In this document: piece by piece, positions 35,029 through 45,138 of the stretch
Layout of the letters: each line of letters opens with the position of its first letter
How positions within the stretch are numbered: position 1 is the stretch's first letter
Assembly: GCA_021292105.1 (NCBI GenBank)
Contig: CM037871.1
Span: 54,273,366-54,337,365 of the forward strand
Reading direction: 5' to 3'
DNA from: Anadara kagoshimensis
Lineage: Eukaryota; Mollusca; Bivalvia; Arcoida; Arcidae
Length of the DNA stretch: 64,000 nucleotides
Made by a program: the position numbers and the translations under genes
Notes under the pieces: model-generated
The model's database searches: none
What the model was told of the DNA's origin: nothing
What the model saw: only the letters and a program-made list of their open reading frames with translations

Positions 35029-35086
35029 TGTCATTATAACATTTTTTGAATGTATTTTATGACTTACTTAAAAATGGTATATGACA
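35029..35086. mobile_element. Short palindromic element (TGTCATATACC type)
   Basis: TGTCATTATAACATTTTTTG against AAAAATGGTATATGACA, with the conserved centre GTATTTTATGA. Confidence 0.65.
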
Positions 35087-35089
35087 CAA

Positions 35090-35300
35090 TTAATATTCTT
35101 TACCGTAATAATCAGTCTTTTACCGGCAAATTCAGACACTTCCGGATTCGGTCTGATTATTACGGATTTTGCCTCATTATTCCGGATTTATCTGGTTTAT
35201 TCCGGATTCTGCCGGATTATTCCGGATTTCCCCTAAGATTACGGAAAGTGTCTAACTATTTCAGAATTTCGCAATTATTCCGGTAAAACCTCTTAGAACT
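35090..35300 (+). repeat. Degenerate short tandem of TTCCGGATT motifs
   Basis: TTCCGGATTC, TACGGATTTTGCC, TTCCGGATTTATC, TTCCGGATTCTGCC and TTCCGGATTTCCCC recur at about 15-17-bp spacing through 35137-35230. Weak and degenerate, but clearly periodic; the frame at 35050-35286 is read-through. Confidence 0.6.
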
Positions 35301-35857
35301 AAGTTTTATGATTATCACCGATTTTGATTTAAGTGCACACACTTACGAAGAGGAATAACTCTTAATGATATTACATTTTAACACAGCTAGATTTTCACAT
35401 GAGATAATTTACCAAGCTCCCAACAGCGGCCAACATTCGTATCTCTTTTACCTCGCGACATACGGAGCTAGGAGGTGGGCGCTGTTTCGGAGCTTGATAA
35501 TTTACACGTGTGTGTGTGTGGTGTGTGTGTTGTGTGTGTGTGTGTGATACTTTATCCAAAAATTAAGAGGTCACACTGGCTGCCTAAAAGTAACAGAACT
35601 CATAACCGGCAATGGTGTACATTGTAATCTTGTGTCTCCAGATCTATGGTAGGCTAATTGAAAAGCTCTCAAAAATGTTATTTTCGATAGAGTCGGGTTA
35701 GGTTACATGGGGACATTTGATCGTCTCTACAAAAATTTCCCCACATTTAATAAATACTGAAAATGTCCTCACATTGTAGGAAAAAGAAATAACATATTTC
35801 TATGAATCTCGCATTGTCCCCGCTATCTATCTCGCTTGTCTCTACTAATGTCCACAG
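35301..35857. other. Non-coding stretch with (TG)n
   Basis: An interrupted (TG)n microsatellite lies at 35509-35547. No gene recognised. Confidence 0.6.
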
Positions 35858-36020
35858 AGATTGGTCGGGGTTTAACGTACCAGTCTTGTACCAATCGAGA
35901 CGTCACCAGATTTAGGTGAAGTGATAGAAAAAATTACCTTTTGCAGTGCGCTCATGACAATGTGTCGGGAATCTTCCTGCTTTGACATAGGGCACTCTAC
36001 CAGTTGTGCTACTGTAGTTG
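35858..36020 (-). mobile_element. SINE-A fragment, decayed
   Basis: GGTTTAACGTACCAGTC, ATCGAGACGTCACCAG, GGTGAAGTGATAGAAA and a head remnant CACTCTACCAGTTGTGCTAC follow the SINE-A order in minus orientation, with a large internal deletion that removes the B box. Confidence 0.6.
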
Positions 36021-36024
36021 TTTA

Positions 36025-36051
36025 GGAGAGAGAGAGAGAGAGAGAGAGAGA
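36025..36051. repeat. (AG)n microsatellite
   Basis: About 13 GA units immediately beyond the SINE-A fragment. Confidence 0.9.
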
Positions 36052-36434
36052 TTAATCAGTGCACGGTTTTCTGGCCTTGAACGTGACTTACCAGATCACT
36101 TAACAATCATGTATGTCAGAGTCAGAACTGTATCAACAATTAGATTTAAGGATTCTGCACTCGAGAATCAGAGATTAAAAACGATAAAATCGCGCTGAAG
36201 ATGCTGGATATATATACAAGTATCATAAGGTCGCCAACATCTACGTCAATCACTCGCACCGATTTGTTCTACATTCCGCCCATTTGTATTTTTTATATAT
36301 ATTTATGCATTTTAAAATTTCAAAATAAAGATAATAAAAGAAACTGAATCACCTTTTTACTTTTTTCCATTGCACTTAACTTGCACTCGCTGTCAGATGT
36401 GAATTACATTAGATCTCAGAAAGTTTATACAATA

Positions 36435-36436
<2 letters not shown>

Positions 36437-36479
<43 letters not shown>
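36437..36479. repeat. (CT)n microsatellite
   Basis: About 21 uninterrupted CT units. Opposite-strand motif to the (AG)n at 36025, 400 bp away, so the two could pair in a transcript. Confidence 0.9.
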
Positions 36480-36481
<2 letters not shown>

Positions 36482-36809
36482 GCATATGCATACACATACG
36501 TTGATATGACATCATTTTCAAACGGGACGCTGCACTCATTCTGGTTTGGATAAGTTAACATTGTTAAACTATTGTTCCCTCTAATTTCGGATTCTGTACA
36601 ACTATAATAATTTCGGTAATACAAATCACAGTTAGAAAGTATGGAAATGAATAAATAAATACCTTTCAGTTCTTGAATTAAAATTTCGATCGGACATGGA
36701 ACAAATTCAAATTCAAATTTCTTTATTTCTCATAATTGCATATTTACAATAAAGAGAACATATAAATATTACAACTACACGAGGTTGCTCTTAATTACAG
36801 TACAAATTA
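36480..36809. other. Non-coding stretch
   Basis: AT-rich. AAATTCAAATTTCTTTATTT near 36708 looks like a reverse-oriented retroelement 3' end but is not diagnostic. Confidence 0.4.
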
Positions 36810-38275
36810 AACCTGTCGAAAGTTTAACATTGAACGGATAAAAAGAAGTCGAACATGCTAGTCTGTCGAGTGGCCAAAATATGGGTAGCTAGTGACAGAA
36901 CAACTGCCGAGAGATATATCCCAGTCAACGAAAAACTGCCGAGAGATATATCCCAGTCAACGAAAAACTGCCGAGAGATATATCCCAGTCAACGAAAAAC
37001 TTCCGAGAGATATATCCCAGTCAACGTAAAACTTCCGAGAGATATATCCAGTCAACGTAAAACTTCCGAGAGATATATCCCAGTCAACGAAAAACTGCCG
37101 AGAGATATATCCCAGTCAACGAAAAACTGCCGAGAGATATATCCCAGTCAACGAAAAACTGCCGAGAGATATATCCCAGTCAACGTAAAACTTCCGAGAG
37201 ATATATCCCAGTCAACGTAAAACTGCCGAGAGATATATCCCAGTCAACGAAAAACTGCCGAGAGATATATCCCAGTCAACGAAAACTGCCGAGAGATATA
37301 TCCCAGTCAACGTAAAACTGCCGAGAGATATATCCCAGTCAACGAAAACTGCCGAGAGATATATCCCAGTCAACGTAAAACTTCCGAGAGATATATCCCA
37401 GTCAACGAAAACTGCCGAGAGATATATCCCAGTCAACGAAAAACTGCCGAGAGATATATCCCAGTCAACGAAAAACTGCGAGAGATATATCCCAGTCAAC
37501 GTAAAACTGCGAGAGATATATCCCAGTCAACGAAAACTGCCGAGAGATATATCCCAGTCAACGAAAAACTGCCGAGAGATATATCCCAGTCAACGAAAAA
37601 CTGCCGAGAGATATATCCCAGTCAACGAAAAACTGCCGAGAGATATATCCCAGTCAACGAAAAACTGCCGAGAGATATATCCCAGTCAACGAAAAACTGC
37701 CGAGAGATATATCCCAGTCAACGAAAAACTGCCGAGAGAGATATCCCAGTCAACGAAAAACTTCCGAGATATATATCCCAGTCAACGAAAACTGCGAGAT
37801 ATATCCCAGTCAATGAAAACTTCCTAAATATATCCCAGTCAACGAAAACTGCCGAGAGATATATCCCAGTCAACGAAAAACTGCCGAGAGATCTATCCCA
37901 GTCAACGAAAAACTTCCGAGAGATATATCCCAGTCAACGAAAAACTGCCGAGAGATATATCCCAGTCAACGAAAAACTTCCGAGATATATATCCCAGTCA
38001 ACGTAAAACTTTCGAGATATATATCCCAGTCAATGAAAAACTTCCGAAAGATATATCCCAGTCAACGAAAAACTGCCGAGAGATATATCCCAGTCAACGA
38101 AAAACTGCCGAGAGATATATCCCAGTCAACGAAAAACTGCCGAGAGATATATCCCAGTCAACGAAAAACTGGCGAGAGATATATCCCAGTCAACGAAAAA
38201 CTTTCGAGATATCGGTACAGCTGCTAATTCGGCATCAATTTGTTAATTTAGTGTTAAACTTTCGACGGCCCTGTA
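36810..38275. mobile_element. TIR element 'GTCGAAAG' with expanded core
   Basis: The left end CCTGTCGAAAGTTTAACATT (about 36812) and right end AGTGTTAAACTTTCGACGG with CCCTG (about 38250-38275) are inverted repeats of the element seen compactly at 26724-26932. The subterminal parts also match (GGCATCAATTTGTTAATTTA against GGCACCAATCCGTTAGCTTA). The interior holds about 41 copies of a 32-bp unit, making the element about seven times longer than the compact copy. Confidence 0.8.
36903..38212 (+). repeat. 32-bp minisatellite inside a TIR element
   Basis: Unit CCGAGAGATATATCCCAGTC then AACGAAAAACTG, about 41 copies. Variants are AACGTAAAACT, CTTCCGAG and shortened AACGAAAACTG; variant density rises between 37730 and 38040. 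Open frames on both strands (36855-37220, 37212-37499, 38033-38227) are read-through. Confidence 0.95.
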
Positions 38276-38539
38276 ACTGTAGAGTTAATCTTGATGACCT
38301 CATTACAAGATGTCACTCTGACAGAGAGACTGACAAACACGTCCTAAAACATGACCTTCAAACTTAATGTCATAGAAAGGTCGGTCCCTGATTGTAATTA
38401 ATTTGAATGTGATTAGTATGTATCCTAATGATTCAAATCTTGTCAATTTTAAACCAAATTCCATGTGTGTATTAATATACTGTCAGACCTATTTGTAGAT
38501 CAAGGACGTAAATTTACAAGTGTGCAATATCAAGGCTAA
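38276..38539. other. Short non-coding interval
   Basis: Unique AT-rich sequence between two arrays; nothing recognised. Confidence 0.5.
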
Positions 38540-38955
38540 TCTCCGGTTTTTTTTGGAGATGTTGAGCTTACCATCTCCGGCTTTAGCGGAATCGTTCGTC
38601 TTATTTTCTCCGGTTGTATTAGAGCTGTATCTCTTATATCTCCGGCTTAATCGGAATACTTCGTCTTTATCTCATGTTATTTAGAATGATTCTTCTTTCA
38701 ATCTCCGGTTTTATTGGAAATGTTCATTTTACCATCCCCGGTTTTATTGGAAATGTTCGTCTTACCATCTCTGATTTAATCGGAGTGTTTCATCATACCC
38801 TCCCCAGCTTTACTGAAATTGTTCATCAGACCATCTCCGATTTAATGGGAGTCGATCATCTTACAATCCCCATCCCCGCTTGTATTGGAGTTGTTTGTCT
38901 CGTCTAACCATCTCCGATTTACTTGGAAATGTGTTTCTAAATGTTGCCATCACCC

Positions 38956-38992
<37 letters not shown>

Positions 38993-40470
38993 AATCTCTT
39001 GTTTTGTTTGGAATCGTTGGCCTTACTATTTCCAGCTTAATTGGAGTTATTTGTCTTACTATATCCAGTTTTATCGGAGCTGTTCATCTTACCTACCATC
39101 TCCATATTTCATTATAATCGTATAGATGATTATCTTCGGTTTTATTGGAGATGTTCGTCTCACAGTCTTCCCCTTTTTTAACCATTCGCCTAACTTTGGT
39201 TTTATGGTAGTTTTTAGTCACATTATCTCCGGTTTTATTGGAACTGTTCATCTTACCATCGCCATGTTTTATTATAATCGTTCGTATAACTATCTCCGAT
39301 TTTACAATCTTTGGTTTTATTGGAGCTGTTCGTCTCACCGTCTCCCATTGAATTGTAATCTTACGTTTTACTATGCCGGGTATCCGGTTTTATTGGACCC
39401 GTTCCTCTTACAACATCACAATTCATTGGGGCTTTTCATTTTGTCGCCTTCTGATTATTGGAATCGTTGATCTTACTTTCTGTGGTTTAAATGGATCTGT
39501 TCCTCTTACCATCTCCTTTTATACTGGAATCGTTTGTCTTACAATGTCCGACTTAATCCAAATTGTTCGTCATCATCTCTGCTTTAATTGGAATGGTTCA
39601 TCTCTCCATATGTTCTGGATTGCTATGCCCATGCGAGTGACAATAAACCACGCAACAATATATAATATATATTAATGTTTATCATGGCGACCTTATTGAT
39701 TGTCCTCCATCTTGTCAATGGTCTACTTTAGCCCCGTTTTGGAATTTAATGCGGGGCTTAAGAATATTCATCGAAAAAGAAGTATTGAAGTTGTGCGTTT
39801 TACCACCTCAACTTTAGGTGGAATTGTTTTTCTCACAATCTCGGGTTTTATTAAATTTGTTCGTCTTACAATCTTCGGTTTTAGTGGAATTGTTCGTCTC
39901 ACAATATCGGGTTTTATTGAATTTGTTCGTCTTACAGTTTCCGGTTTGAGTGGTATTGTTCGTCGCACAATCTCAGGTTTTATTGAATTTGTTCGTCTTA
40001 CAGTCTTCGGTTTTAGTGGAATTGCACGTCTCGGGTTTTATTGAATTTGTTCGTCTCACAATCTTCGGTTTTACCGGAATTGTTCGTCTCACAATATCGG
40101 GTTTTATTGAATTTGTTCGTCTTACAGTTTCCGGTTTTAGTGACATTGTTTGTCGCACAATCTCGGGTTTTATCGGATTTGTTCGTCTTACAATCTCCGG
40201 TTTTAGTGGAATTGTTCGTCACACAATCTCGGGTTTCATTTGGATTTGTTCGTCTTACAATCTCCGGTTTTAGTGGAATTGTTCGTCACACAATCTCGGG
40301 TTTTATTGAATTTGTTCGCCTTACAATCTCCGGTTTTAGTGGAATTGTTCGTCACACAATCTGGGGTTTTATTGGATTTGTTCGTCTTACAATCTCCGGT
40401 TTAGTGGAATTCTTCATCTCACAATCTCGGGTTTTATTGGATTTGTTCGTCTTACATTTTCCGGTTTGTT
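38540..40470 (+). repeat. 33-bp minisatellite with age gradient
   Basis: Unit approximately TTCGTCTTACAATCTCCGGT followed by TTTAGTGGAATTG. The left half (38540-39660) is highly diverged and interrupted by a poly(T) tract. The right part (39820-40470) is homogeneous and shows a two-unit higher-order repeat alternating a TTTATTGAATTTGTTCG unit with a TTTTAGTGGAATTGTTCG unit. As 33 is a multiple of three, many frames stay open on both strands and give 11-residue periodic peptides. I see no sign that they are translated. Confidence 0.9.
38957..38990. repeat. Poly(T) tract inside the 33-bp array
   Basis: About 34 consecutive T residues replacing part of a repeat unit. It could be the A-tail of a retroposed sequence on the minus strand, or slippage. 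Confidence 0.85.
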
Positions 40471-41367
40471 GGTGCCGTGTGCCATGTTTTTCCTGACCCA
40501 TTTATTCTTACCTATACGAAGCGCATGCTTAGTGGTTTTTGTTATAAGTACATGGAGTTTAACAAGCATCGACGGTAAAAGCAAAAACCATGAAGGTAAA
40601 AACCATTTAAGATTAATATTACATGATAAATTAAAACACTTTTAATATATACAACATGCGCCCTTGTGTGGATAGATCTTAGGAGTTCGATGGCCTCTGT
40701 AAATCATTCTAGATTTTATTATAACGAAATATAACCAAAGACAAAGTATTTCCAAAATTTTCTTTTATCAGGTATTTGAACTATCGGTAATATATATGTT
40801 CTTCGGGTGACATTGTTATGAAAAAATGATTACAGAAATAAAATATATAAAGATGGTTCTTAAAAAACTTACAATTTATCCGTCTCTAGTTTCCTAACTA
40901 AGATTTTCCTTGACTTAAATCACGTAAATTTTGATGTAGATTTTATGGTACTACAAATATAAAGTTACGACAAAATCAGAATTATGTAGATGAATTAAGT
41001 TTGACTAATCTTAAACTTAAACACCTTAAATACACGGATATCTAAAACTAACAAAGATATTCATATTTAAAATATACCATGCAGTGACACCTGTCTTACA
41101 AACTGAGCATGATAACCATCATCAGTCACTACGAAATTTCAATCCACTTATATGTTATTTTAAAGCAAAAGAACTAGACGTCCCTAACCATTTTCAAGAT
41201 TTTTTAATCTACGTGATTAGTGGATTAGGCCTCGGTTTCACAATCATTTCTTAACTAAGATTTTCCTTAACTTAAGTTTAGCAAATTTTGACAGTTGTTT
41301 TTTAAAAATATGGACAAACGTAAATAAAAAAATAATTATAAGCTTGAAGTGATCTCCAGAATGAATG
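40471..41367. other. Non-coding stretch
   Basis: No gene or known repeat recognised; the minus frame at 41244-41495 overlaps the next foldback. Confidence 0.45.
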
Positions 41368-41697
41368 GCGGCGTATTTCTGACATCCAGATAATTTCGGT
41401 CCACATATCTCGATATGTTCACTTAATACCACAAGTCGAAATATCATATGATGGAAAGTTGTGATAGTGAAATAAAAAGTTGAGATAAATAACACGACCT
41501 GTCGAGAAACTTATGTCGAGATATTACCATGATTAGTTGACGTAAGTATCTCGACATCAGTTATTTATCTCAACTTTTTATTTGGGTATCAACTTTTCAT
41601 GATATTATCTCGACTTGTCCAGCTATTAAGTCGACACATATTCATATTGAGGTAATTTTATGTCGACTGAAATTATGTCGATGTCAGAAATAAGCCA
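41368..41697. mobile_element. Foldback element of about 330 bp
   Basis: Long imperfect inverted repeat. Outer arms GGCGTATTTCTGACATCCAG and TGTCAGAAATAAGCC match. Middle arms CACAAGTCGAAATATCATAT and GATATTATCTCGACTTGTC match. Inner arms AATAAAAAGTTGAGATAAAT and ATTTATCTCAACTTTTTATT are perfect over about 23 bp (41470-41492 and 41561-41583). The centre holds repeated TATGTCGAGA/TATCTCGACA motifs. No coding capacity. Confidence 0.75.
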
Positions 41698-43450
41698 ACA
41701 TAAGTATGACACTTTAAATTCCTGAATATCTTAAATATTAGCAACATTATAACGGGCATGACATTTTCCTTAAAGATATGGAACGATTGTGAAAGCGGGG
41801 CCTGACTCGTAGCTAAAATGTTAACCAAATGGCTTACTATTTCGTATTCAAAATGTCCATCTATTCAATTACTATGTAATATCCCGTACACCCGGCTCAG
41901 TGGATTATTTTGTGACTACACTGCACTTATAAATTTAATAGTAATGTACAGCGCATTCAATAAAGAAAGCCCCCCCCCCCTCTTATTAATAGTAAGAACA
42001 AACAAACAATTACACAAAATGCATTTCAATTAGAATTGATTTACTAAGAATCAGTGACATTGCTAGTAATTTACAGGAGTACCTCTTACTGGTACCTGAA
42101 TAACAGCACTAAAACGATGAGGTAGTGTGCGACACAAGTTTTGACATTCCGATTTCTTGACTCGCATCTCAGTGAAGAATTTCTTTGAAAAACACGAACG
42201 CTTTCTCAGATCTTGAACGCAAAGCACAGTGAAAATCCTGCTCAAGTTTTTGTTTGGGGAATCATATCATATGATGGCGTAGGTGTACTATAGAAGGTTG
42301 CTGACACCTTAAATAGTCAACGCCACAAAAAATATAATAAATGATTTACGAATTCTGTGTGAATATTTTCCCCGAAAAACAATTCATCGTTCCACAAAAT
42401 CTTGCTCCTGCCTATGCATCTAAATCGGCTAAGTAGTTTCTTGAACCAATGAACATTTCTATCCTTGCAATTGATTAGCCCAAAAATTCTCCTAATATTA
42501 GTCTAATTGAAAATTTTAAAAGTCAGAGCTGTTAACGTCTGTTAAAACACTTGTATCAGATCAAGAAATCAAAATTTCAAAATGTGTATCTCAAACTACC
42601 ACATAGTGTAAGAGCTGTTATTCAACCAAGAGGTGCTTCAACAAAATACTAGATCTAAATTAGTTTGTGTTGATGCCAAGCAAGACCACCGGATCTAAGT
42701 AAATCACTTCTAAATGAAAATGTATTTTGTTGTATTTGTGTTTTTGTTCTAACTATAAATGTATTAGGGGTGACATTTCTTTGTAGATTTTAAGGTGATG
42801 TTTCTGAATGGACTGTAATTGCAAAATTGACAAGCAAGAAGTAAATTCTCTTATAGTGACCTCATCGGCTAAATGCTACGCCTTCCAACCTCATGCATTC
42901 GACGACTAAAGTTTTGATCAGATATCTTGATATTATATTTTTAAAATACATTGCTAAATTTGTGATAGATCAGCGTGCATTTAGCACAATATACTTTCTA
43001 TTATATTTGTAAGCTTGCATGCATACAAAACTTGCATCATGTAATTATTACATGAATGGACAGACGATCAAAAACAACAGCAGGTTTTAGTGCCAACATC
43101 GTTAACGTGTGTAAAATCTTTTCCCAATGTGTAATGCTTTTTTAATATATAAGTGAACAAAATATTGTTGAGTTTGTAAAAAAAAAAATCACTTCCTGTG
43201 TACGTTGTTTGTTGATCAGACCCATTTTGGTGAGATTTTGTACTTAGGGTGTTTATGGTAGTTAATGTAGAGACTTCATTAAGGGACGTCATTTTCTCAG
43301 ACCTGTGACACTGAAATCCCTCGTTTTTACCAATGTGGGATTTTCAACCCTAGGGTTGAGACAGGCTACATGCTACGCTTGAATAAACAGCTGTTTTCTG
43401 TGAGCCTAGACGCGTTTGGTTGATGTTTAAAGGAATAAGGTGTGAGAAAA
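41698..43450. other. Non-coding stretch
   Basis: No supported gene. A poly(C) run of about 11 lies at 41970. Small frames at 41818, 42063 and 43068 have no recognisable domain. Confidence 0.45.
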
Positions 43451-43580
43451 AGAATCAATCGCTACTGGTCATTAGATAACCCTTGGTCTTAGTGCAGAAC
43501 TCGACAAGCCTCGTTCTGGACTAAATATAAAAGACCTTGGTTTAAGATTCCCCTTTCTCATATGACCGGTAGCGATTGAT
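43451..43580. mobile_element. Short TIR element of about 130 bp
   Basis: AGAATCAATCGCTACTGGTC at the left is the inverted match of GACCGGTAGCGATTGATTTT at the right (one mismatch in the core). Inside, CCTTGGTCTTAGTGCAGAAC and ATAAAAGACCTTGGTTTAAG carry a second imperfect symmetry. No target duplication identified. Confidence 0.7.
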
Positions 43581-43632
43581 TTTATTTGTATATTACAAGC
43601 ATTGCATCAGCAGCTCACCCCGACCCTCGTTA

Positions 43633-43645
43633 GCTATATATATAT

Positions 43646-43687
<42 letters not shown>

Positions 43688-43690
43688 AAT
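43633..43690. repeat. (TA)n microsatellite
   Basis: Interrupted TA/ATAT tract, immediately upstream of a CAAAC element copy. Confidence 0.95.
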
Positions 43691-43707
43691 ATGTATGTAT
43701 TTGTTTA

Positions 43708-43940
43708 TCAAAAACAAACATACTAATCCATTTCCGAATCACAATCCAGAAGCAAAGTAAAAACTTTGGAACTGACAAGTTAGGTTAGAAACGTGAACTT
43801 CCACCAGGGAAGTGAGGTCGTGTGCTCCGGAAGGGTAAGCACCTCCTGTTTAGCTAGCTACACCCGCCACGTGTGTAATCAAAATTGTGTGAAAGGAACA
43901 TGGAACTATGAGACGTCAAATATATCCAAGGCAATTTATG
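43708..43940 (+). repeat. CAAAC interspersed element, copy
   Basis: Starts ATCAAAAACAAACATACTAA, then TTCCGAATCACAATCCAG, GTTAGAAACGTGAACTTCC, ACCAGGGAAGTGAGGTCG, TGCTCCGGAAGGGTAAGCAC, TCCTGTTTAGCTAGC, CACCCGCCACGTGTGTAATC and GGAACATGGAACTATGAGAC. Ends near 43940 inside the distal part. Confidence 0.9.
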
Positions 43941-44548
43941 CCATAAATAAATGCTTAAATCATATAAAATCATTCTTTTATGTTAACTGAATTTTCTTTG
44001 TTTAATTTAATATTATATATCAAGTTATCCTTGAACTTAAATTCACCATTTGTCTTATGATACAAAACTCGGGGTTAATGTCATCTAATGACAAACTTGC
44101 CTGTCCGTTTGACCTTTCGTTAAACTTTTCAAATAGGAGGGTCCACTCAATACATTGATACCGTTAGGATTCGCAATTTAATACATATACACCCTGTCCA
44201 TGACTAGTGTTCACGTCATATAGCCGAAATGTACACGCGTGATACCTATTACTGAAATATACTCGTCATTAATGAATATTTAATTCAAAGGTCAAGTGGA
44301 CAGGTCAGTGTCGTTTGCCTACACGGGATATAGTAAGTAATGGCTAGAATTAGGTATAGAGTTCTCATTAATGTGTATTACATCAAATCATCCTCACGGT
44401 CATTCTGGATGGTAGCCAGAGCAATCGCTCTTACTTACAAGAAGGTTTAGTTTATGAATGGAAATGTCTATGAACCCGTGAAAGTAAAGTTATAAAAACA
44501 AAAACTAAATAAACAGTTAGGCTATTTCTATACTACTTAAATGTAAAG
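43941..44548. other. Non-coding stretch
   Basis: No gene or repeat recognised. Confidence 0.45.
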
Positions 44549-44605
44549 GATCAACCCTTCAGCAACTTCCATTACTCATTCCAGCTAATGGAACAAAGGT
44601 TGATC
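44549..44605. repeat. 57-bp hairpin
   Basis: GATCAACCCTTCAG and TTCCATT on the left pair with AATGGAA and AAAGGTTGATC on the right. It lies 5 bp before the TIR element at 44611. Confidence 0.6.
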
Positions 44606-44610
44606 AGGGG

Positions 44611-44764
44611 GCTTACTAAATGCGGTTCGCCGCTGTACCACGTGACCAATACCTCTTCACGTAAAACGTAAACCTCGCAAATTCCCGAAAATATCTAATG
44701 CGATTCCATGTCCACTGAAAAATTAGGAGGTATCACGTGATACAGGGGCGAACCCTATTAGCAG
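44611..44764. mobile_element. Short TIR element of about 154 bp
   Basis: The left arm (ACTAAATGCGGTTCGC, CTGTACCACGTGACC, AATACCTC) is mirrored by the right arm (GAGGTATCACGTGATACAGG, GGCGAACCCTATTAG). About 34 bp of inverted similarity with no coding content. Each arm contains a CACGTG-type E-box. Confidence 0.7.
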
Positions 44765-45138
44765 AATCTTCCTCTAAAGCGTTTAGATTAGCTTGCTACA
44801 AACTCCACTTGGTGTGCTTCGTATCCACTGTCAGAAGTATTGGTACCCATTAGGCTGAAAGCTTTCTAATTGTAAAATCCTCTGTCAGAATTGAATGTAT
44901 TCTTCACTGTGAAATGCCGACTGTACTGGCTATATTTCGTTCTGTAACTCGGCTGTCAGTAGACTTAATTGACCATTTCTAGGTTTTCAACGGTAACAAG
45001 CCGCCCAGGACGGGGCCATCATCGAGACTATGTCTGCAAGAACCACCTTTTTCTGTAGCAGATGGAGTATCAGTATAAATATCCTTAGGTACTGAACATT
45101 ATTATATGTAAATATTGGATAGCTTATATCTCACCTTT
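44765..45138. other. Non-coding stretch with a small GC-rich patch
   Basis: Around 44990-45060 the sequence is GC-rich for this window (AAGCCGCCCAGGACGGGGCC). Two frames stay open there for 20-30 codons. Neither has a convincing start, splice context or domain. Confidence 0.4.

Noticed and set aside
36855-40496. Periodic peptides with 11-residue or longer repeats
   Set aside because: Explained by the 32-bp and 33-bp arrays; frames are open on both strands and there is no gene context.
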